64,000 nt of DNA from PHAA01 sp963665865 (GTDB taxonomy: Bacteria; Bacillota; Syntrophomonadia; Syntrophomonadales; Syntrophomonadaceae). The position numbers were made by a program, and so were the translations under genes. Positions 44,425 to 52,523 of this stretch are shown here, piece after piece. Numbering within the stretch: position 1 is the first letter of the stretch; the number at the start of each line of letters is the position of its first letter. The stretch lies in contig CAXXWF010000001.1 in the NCBI GenBank assembly GCA_963665865.2, forward strand, positions 124,001 through 188,000, given 5' to 3'. The notes under the pieces are model-generated. The model did no database searches and was not told where the DNA came from. It saw only the letters and a list, made by a program, of their open reading frames with translations.

Positions 44425-44820
44425 ATGGTACTAGATTTCGATCGATGTGGAGTTTCGTGTATCCATGAGGAAGCGGTTGCGGAAGTAAGTCAGAAGATGA
44501 TGAAGGGAGATGAAGCCCAGGCCTTGGCTGATACCTTCAAGACGCTGGCCGATCCTAATCGGGTTAAGCTAATCTTTGCCCTCATGCATAGAGAGTTGTG
44601 TGTTTGCGATTTGGCAGCAGTTATCGGGGCATCGGATTCAGCGGTTTCGCACCAGCTGAGAATCCTTCGGACCCAGAAGCTGGTTAAGTTCCGGCGCGAC
44701 GGGAAGATACTATACTATTCATTGATCGATGATCATATCAGCGGGTTATTCAAACAGGGACTGGAACATATAGGCCATAGTAAAGAATGGGCAGCTAAGT
44801 TCCTGGAGCTTTACAGATAA
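44425..44820 (+). CDS. cadC: ArsR/SmtB-family metal-responsive repressor (CadC-like)
   Basis: 131 residues. A winged helix-turn-helix with DPNRVKLIFAL, the metal-site motif ELCVCDLAAVIG (two cysteines on the alpha3 helix), and SDSAVSHQLRILRTQKLV as recognition helix. An N-terminal DRCGVSCIHEE adds cysteines, as in CadC proteins for Cd/Pb/Zn. It lies 36 bp before the Cd/Zn ATPase and behind a matching palindrome. Confidence 0.9.
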   Translation: MVLDFDRCGVSCIHEEAVAEVSQKMMKGDEAQALADTFKTLADPNRVKLIFALMHRELCVCDLAAVIGASDSAVSHQLRILRTQKLVKFRRDGKILYYSLIDDHISGLFKQGLEHIGHSKEWAAKFLELYR

Positions 44821-44856
44821 TTCATTTTATTATAGGTGCCCTAGGAGGTAATAATT

Positions 44857-47235
44857 ATGAGCGACGCAATAGTAATCAAGAATCAGGCTTCATCCAGTAC
44901 TATCCAAGTAACCAATATGGACTGTGCGGATTGCGCAGCCAAAGTAGAAAAGGCAGTCAAACGCATGTCGGGGGTGACATCTGCGCAAATAACCTTTCCT
45001 GTAGGTAAATTGCGGGTTGATTATGATGGGACTCAAACCGGGGTTAAGCAGGTAATAGATAAAATAAGAGCCCTTGGCTATGATGCCCATGAAGCGACTG
45101 CAGTTGCCTCAAGTAATAAGGAGGGTATTACTACATTCCGTATCCATGGCATGGACTGTGCCGACTGTGCTGCGAAATTAGAGAAAGGTATTGCTCAGGT
45201 ACCAGGGGTAGAGACCGCTAGAGTGATCTTTGCAACTTCGAAGCTGATGGTAAGCCACCAAGGGAATAATTCCGAAATATTGACGGCAATAGAAAAGATG
45301 GGATATTCCGGCAAGGTTGATGAAGGTTATTTCAACCGCCCGGAGGAAGCCTCCTTTTGGAAAAGTAATCAGTATGTTTTACCCACGGTCATTTCATTGG
45401 TAATGCTGCTGTTCGGACTTGTGACGGAAAGAATGGCTGTACCAGTCTTGGTTCCAACTGTCTTTTTCCTAACCGGAATTATCCTGGGTGGGTTTTTGCC
45501 CGCCAAGAATGGAATCGCTGTTCTTTTAAATGCCCGTGAACTGGATATGAATATTTTGATGATGATTGCGGTAGTAGGGGCTTCTGCCATCGGACAATAT
45601 GAAGAAGCAGCCGCGGTGGTTTTCTTGTTCTCACTGGGTAATACATTGCAGGGGTACACTCTCGATAAGACCAGGAACTCAATACGAGCCCTAATGGACA
45701 TCACTCCCAAAGAAGCTCTGTTAAACCGTAATGGAATCTTGATGACTGTACCAGTAGAAAGTATAGGGATTGAAGATGTTATTATAGTTCGTCCCGGAGA
45801 GAGAATCCCTATGGATGGAAAGGTAGTGAAGGGGTTTTCAACAGTTAACCAGGCTCCCATAACCGGTGAGTCTATTCCGGTGGAAAAGAATGTCGATGAT
45901 GAGGTCTATGCCGGGACCATTAATGAGCGTGGATCTCTGGATATTCAGGTAACGCGGTTGGCTCAGGACAACACCATAGCTCGAATCATAGACATGGTTG
46001 AAGAAGCACAGGGGCAAAGGGCTCCGTCCCAGGAATTTGTTGACCGGTTTGCTAAGTACTACACCCCATTAGTTATCGTAGGGGCAACCCTGGTTGCGGC
46101 GGTACCAACGCTGGTTTTCGGACAGCCGTTTCACAAGTGGTTTTATGAAGCCATGGCCATGTTGCTGGTAGCCTGCCCGTGCGCGCTAGTGATATCTACC
46201 CCCGTTTCCATAGTCTCAGCTATTGGAAGTGCCGCCAAAAGCGGTGTGCTTATCAAGGGGGGGATTTATCTGGAGGAAGCTGGAGCCTTATCAGTCATTG
46301 CCTTTGATAAGACCGGCACCCTGACCGTTGGGAAACCAGCGGTAACCGATATTGTTACTCTGAACGGGTACTCAGAACAAGAAATAGTGGCAATCTCAGC
46401 AGCTATTGAATCACGCTCCGAACATCCTCTGGGTGAGGCAATTATTAATTATGCCCGCCAACAAGAAGCGGATATCCCTGTTATCACTAACTTTGAGGCC
46501 GTTCTCGGCAAAGGCGCTCGAGGAGATGTGGATGGCAAACCCTATCAGATCGGCAACGTCAGGTTCTTCACGGATTTAGGAATTGACCTGTTAAAAGCTG
46601 AAGACAAAATCACTGAGCTGCAAAATGAAGGCAAGACAGTGATGATTCTCGGGAGTGACAATGATATACTTGGTCTGCTGGCAGTTGCGGATGTCATTAG
46701 AGACAATACTCACACAGCCATTGAAAGTCTTAAGAAAGCCGGTATTAAAAAGGTAGTGATGCTGACTGGGGATAATCAACGTACTGCTCAAGCTATCGCT
46801 GCCAGAGTAGGAATTGATGAATTCAAAGCTGACCTTTTGCCTGAGGATAAAGTATATGCCATGCAAGAATTGCTGGCCCAGCATCAAAAAGTCGCCATGG
46901 TAGGGGATGGAGTGAATGATGCGCCGGCTATGGCTGTAGCCACAATAGGTATCGCCATGGGGGTAGCCGGAACAGACGCAGCTCTGGAAACAGCCGACAT
47001 AGCCCTGATGGCAGACGATCTGACTAAACTATCTTATGCCATAAAACTGAGTCGTAAGACCCTCAGTATTATAAAACAGAACATTACCTTCGCACTAGTT
47101 GTGAAGGGCTTGATTCTACTGCTGGTTATTCCTGGCTGGCTGACTTTATGGCTGGCTATAGCCGGTGATATGGGCAGTTCGCTTCTGGTTACCCTCAATG
47201 GGATGCGACTGCTCAGGGTTAAGCACCAAAGGTGA
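44857..47235 (+). CDS. cadA: Cd/Zn/Pb-exporting P1B-type ATPase
   Basis: 792 residues. Two HMA domains with NMDCADCAAKVEK and GMDCADCAAKLEK; DCxxC rather than SCxxC favours divalent Zn/Cd/Pb. The membrane CPC site is at 440-442, DKTGT at Asp484, SEHPLG, and GDGVNDAPAMA. The last helix keeps LAIAGDMGSSLLV, the Asp typical of ZntA/CadA. It is coupled to cadC. Confidence 0.94.
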   Translation: MSDAIVIKNQASSSTIQVTNMDCADCAAKVEKAVKRMSGVTSAQITFPVGKLRVDYDGTQTGVKQVIDKIRALGYDAHEATAVASSNKEGITTFRIHGMDCADCAAKLEKGIAQVPGVETARVIFATSKLMVSHQGNNSEILTAIEKMGYSGKVDEGYFNRPEEASFWKSNQYVLPTVISLVMLLFGLVTERMAVPVLVPTVFFLTGIILGGFLPAKNGIAVLLNARELDMNILMMIAVVGASAIGQYEEAAAVVFLFSLGNTLQGYTLDKTRNSIRALMDITPKEALLNRNGILMTVPVESIGIEDVIIVRPGERIPMDGKVVKGFSTVNQAPITGESIPVEKNVDDEVYAGTINERGSLDIQVTRLAQDNTIARIIDMVEEAQGQRAPSQEFVDRFAKYYTPLVIVGATLVAAVPTLVFGQPFHKWFYEAMAMLLVACPCALVISTPVSIVSAIGSAAKSGVLIKGGIYLEEAGALSVIAFDKTGTLTVGKPAVTDIVTLNGYSEQEIVAISAAIESRSEHPLGEAIINYARQQEADIPVITNFEAVLGKGARGDVDGKPYQIGNVRFFTDLGIDLLKAEDKITELQNEGKTVMILGSDNDILGLLAVADVIRDNTHTAIESLKKAGIKKVVMLTGDNQRTAQAIAARVGIDEFKADLLPEDKVYAMQELLAQHQKVAMVGDGVNDAPAMAVATIGIAMGVAGTDAALETADIALMADDLTKLSYAIKLSRKTLSIIKQNITFALVVKGLILLLVIPGWLTLWLAIAGDMGSSLLVTLNGMRLLRVKHQR

Positions 47236-47332
47236 AAATAAACACCCGCCAGACCGTCAAAAGAGCTTACCCAAGGGCACTACTGATGTTCGCCTTGCAA
47301 ACCAATAATGTTGCAATAGCTGCGTTATTAAC

Positions 47333-47424
47333 AAAAGCCCGTTCAATCAACGTACATGTTAGGGGGACATTCCCATTAAGGGGTGTGTCCCCATACATTA
47401 TTCGCCTCAATCACGGGCTTTTAT
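47333..47424 (+). terminator. cadA terminator with a nested second hairpin
   Basis: AAAAGCCCGT (47333-47342) and ACGGGCTTTT (47413-47422) form a 10-bp outer stem followed by ATTA. The 70-nt loop contains a second hairpin, GGGGACA (47363-47369) with TGTCCCC (47386-47392). The inner part looks like an insertion into the loop of an ordinary terminator. Confidence 0.6.
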
Positions 47425-47482
47425 TAATGCCTTGCTCTTGAACTTTTTTGCTCGGCCTGACTTTATTGACACTCTAAAAGTT

Positions 47483-47650
47483 TTATTCTAAATCTTTTTT
47501 AATCTGCTCAAATTCCTCGAAGGTAATTTCACCTCGCGCATAGCGTTTTTTAAGGGTTTCCAGGGGTGAATCTTCAGTCCTGCCATTTTTCCGTTCCATA
47601 TTGATATAAATCAGATAGGCGGCAATACCTATTACCAAAATCATGCCCAT
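47483..47650 (-). CDS. Small SHOCT-domain membrane protein (copy 1a)
   Basis: 55 residues. One membrane helix (about 3-17) and a SHOCT-like tail: SPLETLKKRYARGEITFEEFEQIKKDLE (core KRYARGEIT). Closest relative in the window is the 62-residue protein at 57037. It follows the 81-residue SHOCT protein gene (47687) by 36 bp. SHOCT domains are short helical modules of unknown, possibly oligomerising, role. Confidence 0.8.
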   Translation of the reverse strand: MGMILVIGIAAYLIYINMERKNGRTEDSPLETLKKRYARGEITFEEFEQIKKDLE

Positions 47651-47686
47651 TGAGTTTCAGCTCCCTTCTCAATCTATCACAACAAA

Positions 47687-47932
47687 CTATTTTACGTGTT
47701 CCTTCATACTATTAAATTCTTCCTGGGTTATTTCTCCCCGCGCATAGCGCTTCTTCAGAATATCCAAAGCGGTCGGCACACTTGTTACCTGCGCATAATG
47801 TTTATGGTAGTGTTTGTACAGCCATACCAAGGCGATTGCGACTAGAACCCAGGCCACAGCATGTAAACCTATAAAGCCCCAACCCATCGGACCCATTCCT
47901 CTAATAGCCCAGTAACCGTAATGATGCATCAT
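47687..47932 (-). CDS. SHOCT-domain membrane protein (copy 1b)
   Basis: 81 residues from the ATG at 47932, behind GGAGG at 7 bases; the open frame extends 27 bases further without a ribosome site. His/Met/Gly-rich N-terminus (MMHHYGYW, GMGPMGW), one membrane helix (about 25-43), then a His/Tyr segment KHYHKHY and the SHOCT tail KKRYARGEITQEEF. The His/Met content would suit metal binding. Paralogous to the protein at 57261. Confidence 0.85.
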   Translation of the reverse strand: MMHHYGYWAIRGMGPMGWGFIGLHAVAWVLVAIALVWLYKHYHKHYAQVTSVPTALDILKKRYARGEITQEEFNSMKEHVK

Positions 47933-48146
47933 ATTGACACCTCCAAATAATTCTTTCATTTGTTACGAGAATAACAGGGTTCATCTTATCAAAATAGCAG
48001 TTTTGATTATGAACCAAAGGTATACTCAACTTATGATTAATTCCATTATATATCAGCTTTATGAAGGAACTGTGAATAATACTGATTCGCTCGAAGTTTT
48101 ATCCTCGAAATTCAGGATTCTAAAGAGTTTTAGTATTAAGGGAAAT

Positions 48147-48179
48147 CTTCACATTATCTACACATAGGATAATTATAAT
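48147..48179 (+). promoter_or_regulatory. Metal-island promoter element 3 (two-component operon)
   Basis: CTTCACATTAT (48147-48157) and CTACACATAGG (48158-48168), 5 bp, TATAAT (48174-48179). A second, extended -10 (TGGTATAAT, 48256-48264) lies nearer the gene. Autoregulation is suggested. Confidence 0.75.
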
Positions 48180-48303
48180 TTGATTAGATTTGAGGATGTA
48201 TCCAGGACAATTTTGGAGAGTTAGGTTCTAGTTTAGGTGTATTGGTCTTGGTTCTTGGTATAATAATGTTAATCTGCAGTTTGACTTTGAATTGAGGAGT
48301 ACT

Positions 48304-49008
48304 ATGTTAAACAATCTCGCTAAAAAGATACTGATTGTTGATGACGAGGTCAAAATTACTGAGGTAATTCGATCTTATCTGGAGAATAACGGCTATGAGG
48401 TTTATACGGCTTTTGATGGCAAGCATGCCCTGGCACTATTTGAGCAGGTTCATCCGTCCTTAGTTATTTTAGACCTGATGCTGCCCGACCTGGGCGGGGA
48501 AGAGGTTTGCCGCAGGCTGCGCAAAAAGTCGCGAGTACCGATTATCATGCTTACCGCAAAAATAGAAGAACAGGATATTCTTACCGGACTGGATATAGGA
48601 GCTGATGACTATGTAACCAAACCGTTTAGCCCAAGACAGTTGGTTGCCCGGGTCGGAGCTCTGCTGAGAAGAACGGATGAAGACGCAAGGCCATTAGCTA
48701 GTGTAATGTCCTTCTATGATGGCGATCTGGTGGTTGACTATCAAACTTATGAAGTTAAAAAGGACGGCGCAGTTGTAAACCTGACACCTAATGAATTCCA
48801 AATACTTACCACCCTGCTCAAATATCCCCATAAAGTTTTCACCAGGGAGGAACTAATTTCAATGGTAATCGGAGAAGACTTCGAAGGTTATGACCGTATT
48901 ATCGATACGCATATTAAAAATATGAGACAGAAAATTGAGACTGATTCCAGAAATCCAAGATATATTCTGACTGTGCATGGCGTGGGCTACAAGTTTGGTG
49001 GTGAGTAA
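48304..49008 (+). CDS. OmpR-family response regulator of the metal island
   Basis: 234 residues from the ATG at 48304, with GAGGAG as ribosome site; an in-frame TTG at 48292 overlaps that site. Receiver domain with VDDE, Asp57 (LVILDLMLPD), MLTAK, TKPFSPRQ; winged-helix domain from about 135 ending LTVHGVGYKFGGE. One base separates it from the kinase. The likely binder of the direct-repeat elements found across 39-61 kb, including its own promoter. Confidence 0.92.
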   Translation: MLNNLAKKILIVDDEVKITEVIRSYLENNGYEVYTAFDGKHALALFEQVHPSLVILDLMLPDLGGEEVCRRLRKKSRVPIIMLTAKIEEQDILTGLDIGADDYVTKPFSPRQLVARVGALLRRTDEDARPLASVMSFYDGDLVVDYQTYEVKKDGAVVNLTPNEFQILTTLLKYPHKVFTREELISMVIGEDFEGYDRIIDTHIKNMRQKIETDSRNPRYILTVHGVGYKFGGE

Positions 49009-49009
49009 A

Positions 49010-50404
49010 ATGAAGTACAAACTAAGAACCAGGTTATCACTTTCTTATATTTTGGTAGCACTTTTTTTGGTAGCTCTCATTAGTTTGTTTACTAACGTGT
49101 TTTTAGATAAACAATTTAGAGATTATATAATGAAAGAGCAGGGAGTCAAGAACAGTGATATTGTCAATCTGATAAATGAGCAATACAACGATGAGGAGAA
49201 GACCTGGGGAACATCAGTGATAGAAAATATCGGTATTAGTGCGCTGGAACAGGGCTTGATTGTGAAGGTCACGGATAATAGCGGAAGTACGATTTGGGAC
49301 GCGACTGTTCACAATAACGGGCTTTGCACGCAGATGATTGACCATATGTCACAAAATATGACAAGTCGTTATCCTAATTTTCAAGGTGGTTATGAAGTAA
49401 GCCAATACCCGTTAGTACGTGGCGCCGCCCAGATAGGCAATGTGGAAATAGGCTACTATGGACCTTTTTTCTTAACCGACAACAACTTGACATTTATTAA
49501 TACTTTGAACAAAATGCTGGGTTCGGTTGCGGTATTTTCCTTGCTATTAGCCTTGATAGCTGGGGCATTAACTGCTAAACGTTTAAGTGCTCCTATTTCT
49601 AAAGTGGTAAAGGCAGCTCGGGAAATTAGTCATGGGCATTATAACAATCGGATTACGGACATAACCAACACCCTTGAGATAGATGAGCTTACTTCAACAA
49701 TTAACGATTTGGCAGAGGGTTTGGATAATCAGGAAAAGCTAAGAAGGCGCTTAACTGCCGATGTTGCCCATGAACTACGAACCCCTCTGGCTACACTGCA
49801 GAGTCACATGGAAGCCATGATTGACGGCATATGGGAGCCGGATACCTCTAGATTAATTAGCTGTCATGAAGAAATCCTGAGGATTAATAGAATGGTAGGA
49901 GACTTAGAAAACTTAGCTAGGTATGAGAACGAGAACTTGATACTTAACCAAGAAAACTTTGATTTAACTGAACTGGTTGAGAGTAGTATTAAGAACTACG
50001 AGACCGAATTTATGAACAAAAATGTTACTTTGGATTTCCATGGCGAAGTCAGCCAGGTATTTGCAGATCGTGACAAAATCAGCCAGGTGGTTGTCAACCT
50101 GTTGTCCAATGCCCTGAAGTATAATGTTGCTGGGGGGACTGTCACAATAACGGTGGATCATGATGAGGCCCAGGGGGTTTTGAAAATTAGGGATAATGGA
50201 ATGGGTATATCGCCCGAAGACTTACCCCATATCTTTGAACGCTTCTATCGGGCTGATAAATCCCGTGCTCGGGAAAGCGGCGGTGCAGGGGTTGGCCTGG
50301 CTATTGTGAAGGCTATTGTTGATGCGCACGGGGGTAAGTTGAGCGTGACCAGTATAATCAATGAAGGAACGGAGTTCACCATATCATTGCCTGGGCGTGC
50401 GTAA
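49010..50404 (+). CDS. Sensor histidine kinase of the metal island (BaeS/CusS-like)
   Basis: 464 residues. The ATG at 49010 is used; the upstream in-frame ATG is inside the regulator gene. Helix at about 10-32, extracytoplasmic sensor about 33-165, helix about 170-192, HAMP, HisKA with His254 in DVAHELRTPLATLQSH, and HATPase_c (NLLSNALKYN, DNGMGIS, GAGVGLAIV). The sensor has CTQMIDHMSQNM, a Cys/Met/His cluster fit for Cu(I) or another soft metal; that is inference supported by the surrounding metal genes. Confidence 0.92.
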   Translation: MKYKLRTRLSLSYILVALFLVALISLFTNVFLDKQFRDYIMKEQGVKNSDIVNLINEQYNDEEKTWGTSVIENIGISALEQGLIVKVTDNSGSTIWDATVHNNGLCTQMIDHMSQNMTSRYPNFQGGYEVSQYPLVRGAAQIGNVEIGYYGPFFLTDNNLTFINTLNKMLGSVAVFSLLLALIAGALTAKRLSAPISKVVKAAREISHGHYNNRITDITNTLEIDELTSTINDLAEGLDNQEKLRRRLTADVAHELRTPLATLQSHMEAMIDGIWEPDTSRLISCHEEILRINRMVGDLENLARYENENLILNQENFDLTELVESSIKNYETEFMNKNVTLDFHGEVSQVFADRDKISQVVVNLLSNALKYNVAGGTVTITVDHDEAQGVLKIRDNGMGISPEDLPHIFERFYRADKSRARESGGAGVGLAIVKAIVDAHGGKLSVTSIINEGTEFTISLPGRA

Positions 50405-50431
50405 AAGGCGAAAACAGGAAATTTTGGCCCG

Positions 50432-50488
50432 TTATTTTTCTTGTCCATGTTTAATAAGATATACTGCAATGCCTATCAGCAGCACCAT
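50432..50488 (-). pseudogene. Possible remnant of a SHOCT-protein gene
   Basis: An 18-codon frame reads MVLLIGIAVYLIKHGQEK, similar to the membrane helix of the two short SHOCT proteins (IGIAAYLIY). The SHOCT tail is missing. It lies directly after the kinase gene on the opposite strand. Confidence 0.35.
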
Positions 50489-50494
50489 AAAATA

Positions 50495-51619
50495 CTAGGT
50501 TAAATTAAGAAAAGCCTCTACCAGACTACGAAAATACTTGCAATTCTCTATAAGATTAGGCCCGTGTCTGAAGAGACCTCCACCTATAAGAAATATAACA
50601 TCGGAGCCATAAACCTGAATCATGTCCGGAATATTGCTTATGCTCATTCCCCCGCCGGGGCAGGGGAAACTAGCTTTAAGACTACCCATGGGGACAATGG
50701 TTCCTTTGGCTATACTTCGGCATTCTGCACGGCTAAAAGAGAAACGCCCGCCATAATTAGGGTAAATGGTTCCATCTGCACCGGCTAAGCGCGCTATCTG
50801 TCCAAATAGGGCAAAATGAGATATCCCACTATCAGAGCCGAGGACATAGCTTCCCAGGAACGCCGGATGGCTGAAGACTGGTAATGCAATAGTATCGTCT
50901 TCGGCCAAAGATCTCATGGTATCATAACCAACCAAACCCGGTGCCAGCAAAAGTCCTCTGGCTCCATTTTCTTTGGCATATTTGGCCCTACTCATTACTT
51001 CATCGTGCGGGGCAGTAACATTCGCTGCATAAATACAATTATGGCCCGTTTCAGCATTAGCGCGCTCTACCGCTGCTGCACACAATCTAACTCGTTCCTC
51101 AAAAGGGGCAAAACCCTGATTGGTTAGGCCATGATCATCTTTGATAATATCAATTCCGCCCAGAGCAAACTGATAAGCCAGTTCAGCCAGTTTTTCGCTG
51201 CTGAGTCCCATGGGCTTGAGGGCTGTAAAAAGCAGAGGTCTTTGTGGTACTTTTAGAAGTTCCCTTAACCCTTCCTTGCCAAACCTAGGCCCCTTATAAA
51301 GGTCTAATATGGAGTCGGGAAGGTTGATCTCTTCTACCCGATAGCCTGGTTTAATACTAATGTTGCCAAAGATAACATTCAAAAGCTGAGTCAACTCATT
51401 GGCGGCCGTTTCAACTGCGAAGCTTATGGTTGCCATGTAGCTGTCCGGTCCGTCTGCCTCAAATTTGGTTATTTGTCCAACCAGGTGATCCTGAATAAAA
51501 CCGAGTGGTACTAATTCTGCTGGAAATTCCACGGTCTGCTCCAAGCAAATGTCCTGAGCTCTGGCATAAGCTTCATTCTCTGTTCCCGTTATCCGATAAA
51601 CAATTGAGAATCTATCCAT
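50495..51619 (-). CDS. RuBisCO-like protein (form IV), candidate 5-methylthioribulose-1-phosphate isomerase
   Basis: 374 residues from the ATG at 51619, behind GGGAGG. RuBisCO large-chain fold: Lys135 in ALKPMGLS (position of spinach Lys175), Lys160 in GGIDIIKDDHGL (the carbamylated Lys201), Asp162 (Asp203), then His163 instead of metal ligand Glu204; IFLIGGGLFRHG forms the phosphate site. Substitution of key residues rules out carboxylase. The cupin gene 93 bp upstream in the same direction recalls Rhodospirillum rubrum, where an RLP isomerises 5-methylthioribulose-1-P and a cupin releases methanethiol to give DXP. I infer the same path; a methionine-salvage enolase role is the alternative. 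Confidence 0.88.
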   Translation of the reverse strand: MDRFSIVYRITGTENEAYARAQDICLEQTVEFPAELVPLGFIQDHLVGQITKFEADGPDSYMATISFAVETAANELTQLLNVIFGNISIKPGYRVEEINLPDSILDLYKGPRFGKEGLRELLKVPQRPLLFTALKPMGLSSEKLAELAYQFALGGIDIIKDDHGLTNQGFAPFEERVRLCAAAVERANAETGHNCIYAANVTAPHDEVMSRAKYAKENGARGLLLAPGLVGYDTMRSLAEDDTIALPVFSHPAFLGSYVLGSDSGISHFALFGQIARLAGADGTIYPNYGGRFSFSRAECRSIAKGTIVPMGSLKASFPCPGGGMSISNIPDMIQVYGSDVIFLIGGGLFRHGPNLIENCKYFRSLVEAFLNLT

Positions 51620-51712
51620 TATAAATGCCTCCCATAAAACAAGGGTTAATCGTAATTCACTGTGGGGACACACGGGGATCAAAACCGAAACGGTGCTCCG
51701 GTTGCATATTAC

Positions 51713-52150
51713 TCAACTCCTTATAAATGCAGCTATAACCGGATCCTGGCATAACATTTCCAGATCTTTTTCAGACGGTAGAATTGGCTTATCGCGCTCA
51801 ACGTTTACCATGCAAAGAAAACCGAAGGTGCTGCCTTTAGTTGCCCGGAATTGATGCCAGGTATGGGCAGGTATGGTTATAACATCTTTCTCCTGCACCG
51901 GGTAGATCTTCTGTCCTAAAAGAACTTCGCCTGCACCTCTGAAGATAACTACGAGGTGAGCATGTTGATGATGCTCCAGGGTAGAATGACCTTCTGGGGC
52001 CATTTCAAAATAGCGCAGTTGACAGGGGACATCCGCCAGACCTTCACATAAAACTTGCCTGGTAATATCTTTATAGTGAGTTCCTTCATCCTTATAGGCT
52101 AGAACCGGAATGTTCTCCCATTGGTAGTTATCCAAATGTTGAATCAGCAT
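51713..52150 (-). CDS. Cupin, candidate 1-methylthioxylulose-5-phosphate methylthiol-lyase
   Basis: 145 residues, single cupin barrel. Metal ligands are likely Glu59/His61/His63/His65 (LEHHQHAH) and His96/His99 (PAHTWHQF). The spacing fits the cupin motifs 1 and 2. It is the first gene of a two-gene unit with the RuBisCO-like protein, which points to the methylthiol-lyase step of the MTA-isoprenoid shunt (to DXP and methanethiol). AAAGGAG precedes the ATG. The family assignment is certain; the reaction is inferred from the pairing. Confidence 0.8.
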   Translation of the reverse strand: MLIQHLDNYQWENIPVLAYKDEGTHYKDITRQVLCEGLADVPCQLRYFEMAPEGHSTLEHHQHAHLVVIFRGAGEVLLGQKIYPVQEKDVITIPAHTWHQFRATKGSTFGFLCMVNVERDKPILPSEKDLEMLCQDPVIAAFIRS

Positions 52151-52162
52151 AATATGTACTCC

Positions 52163-52203
52163 TTTTAAACATCAATACGATTATTTTACATTAATGTTTA
52201 AAA
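52163..52203. promoter_or_regulatory. Inverted repeat upstream of the cupin-RLP operon
   Basis: TTTTAAACAT (52163-52172) and ATGTTTAAAA (52194-52203) are perfect 10-bp arms with a 21-bp spacer that contains TAAAAT on the minus strand. The left arm lies just before the ribosome site of the cupin gene. Candidate operator. Confidence 0.5.
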
Positions 52204-52218
52204 TAAAAACAATTAAAT

Positions 52219-52329
52219 ATGATGTCAGGGCACAGTCATGGGAATAACCATTCAGGTGGCAATGATCAAGATAACCAAAACGGATCATCTGGAAGAGGTG
52301 GATGCTGCGGTGGGCACCAAACGAAATAG
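52219..52329 (+). CDS. Possible 36-residue His/Gly/Cys-rich peptide
   Basis: Starts MMSGHSHGNNHSGG and ends GGCCGGHQTK. The composition resembles metal-binding tails. No good ribosome site is seen, and a stop lies just upstream in frame, so it could be a relic of a longer protein. A strong plus-strand terminator 67 bp downstream, with no other plus gene to serve, supports a transcript here. Confidence 0.35.
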   Translation: MMSGHSHGNNHSGGNDQDNQNGSSGRGGCCGGHQTK

Positions 52330-52395
52330 ATGTTTCCTTGCGCTATTGGAGAGTAATAGTTAATGCCCTGGAGTAGGGCTTGATAATCCGATAAT

Positions 52396-52429
52396 CAGAG
52401 GCAGTATAAAAGCTGCCTCTGATTTTTTT
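52396..52429 (+). terminator. Strong intrinsic terminator without a recognised gene
   Basis: CAGAGGCAG (52396-52404) and CTGCCTCTG (52413-52421) form a perfect 9-bp stem with an 8-nt loop, then ATTTTTTT. It works only in plus direction, downstream of the small His/Cys-rich frame. Confidence 0.85.
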
Positions 52430-52443
52430 GAATTATGGTAGTT

Positions 52444-52476
52444 CTTCATAAGATCTCCACAAGTATTCAATACAAT
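52444..52476 (+). promoter_or_regulatory. Metal-island promoter element 4 (YtkA-like operon)
   Basis: CTTCATAAGAT (52444-52454) and CTCCACAAGTA (52455-52465), 5 bp, TACAAT (52471-52476). It lies 48 bp before the start codon of the YtkA-like gene. Confidence 0.8.
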
Positions 52477-52523
52477 AAATCCTATGAGAATACTGGAATA
52501 TTATTTGTGAGGAGATGCATTCA

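Noticed and set aside
47232..47441. 69-codon frame after cadA
   Set aside because: Crosses the nested terminator hairpins and has no ribosome site or recognisable content.
47934..48167. 77-codon plus-strand frame upstream of the response regulator
   Set aside because: Low-complexity AT-rich translation, starts inside the SHOCT gene leader and runs through the promoter element.
50495..51619. CO2-fixing RuBisCO
   Set aside because: Metal ligand Glu204 is replaced by His and other catalytic positions are changed; the protein is form IV (RuBisCO-like).
51661..51680. GGGGACACACGG string upstream of the RLP gene as another palindromic repeat
   Set aside because: No second arm is found nearby; single occurrence of a short motif.
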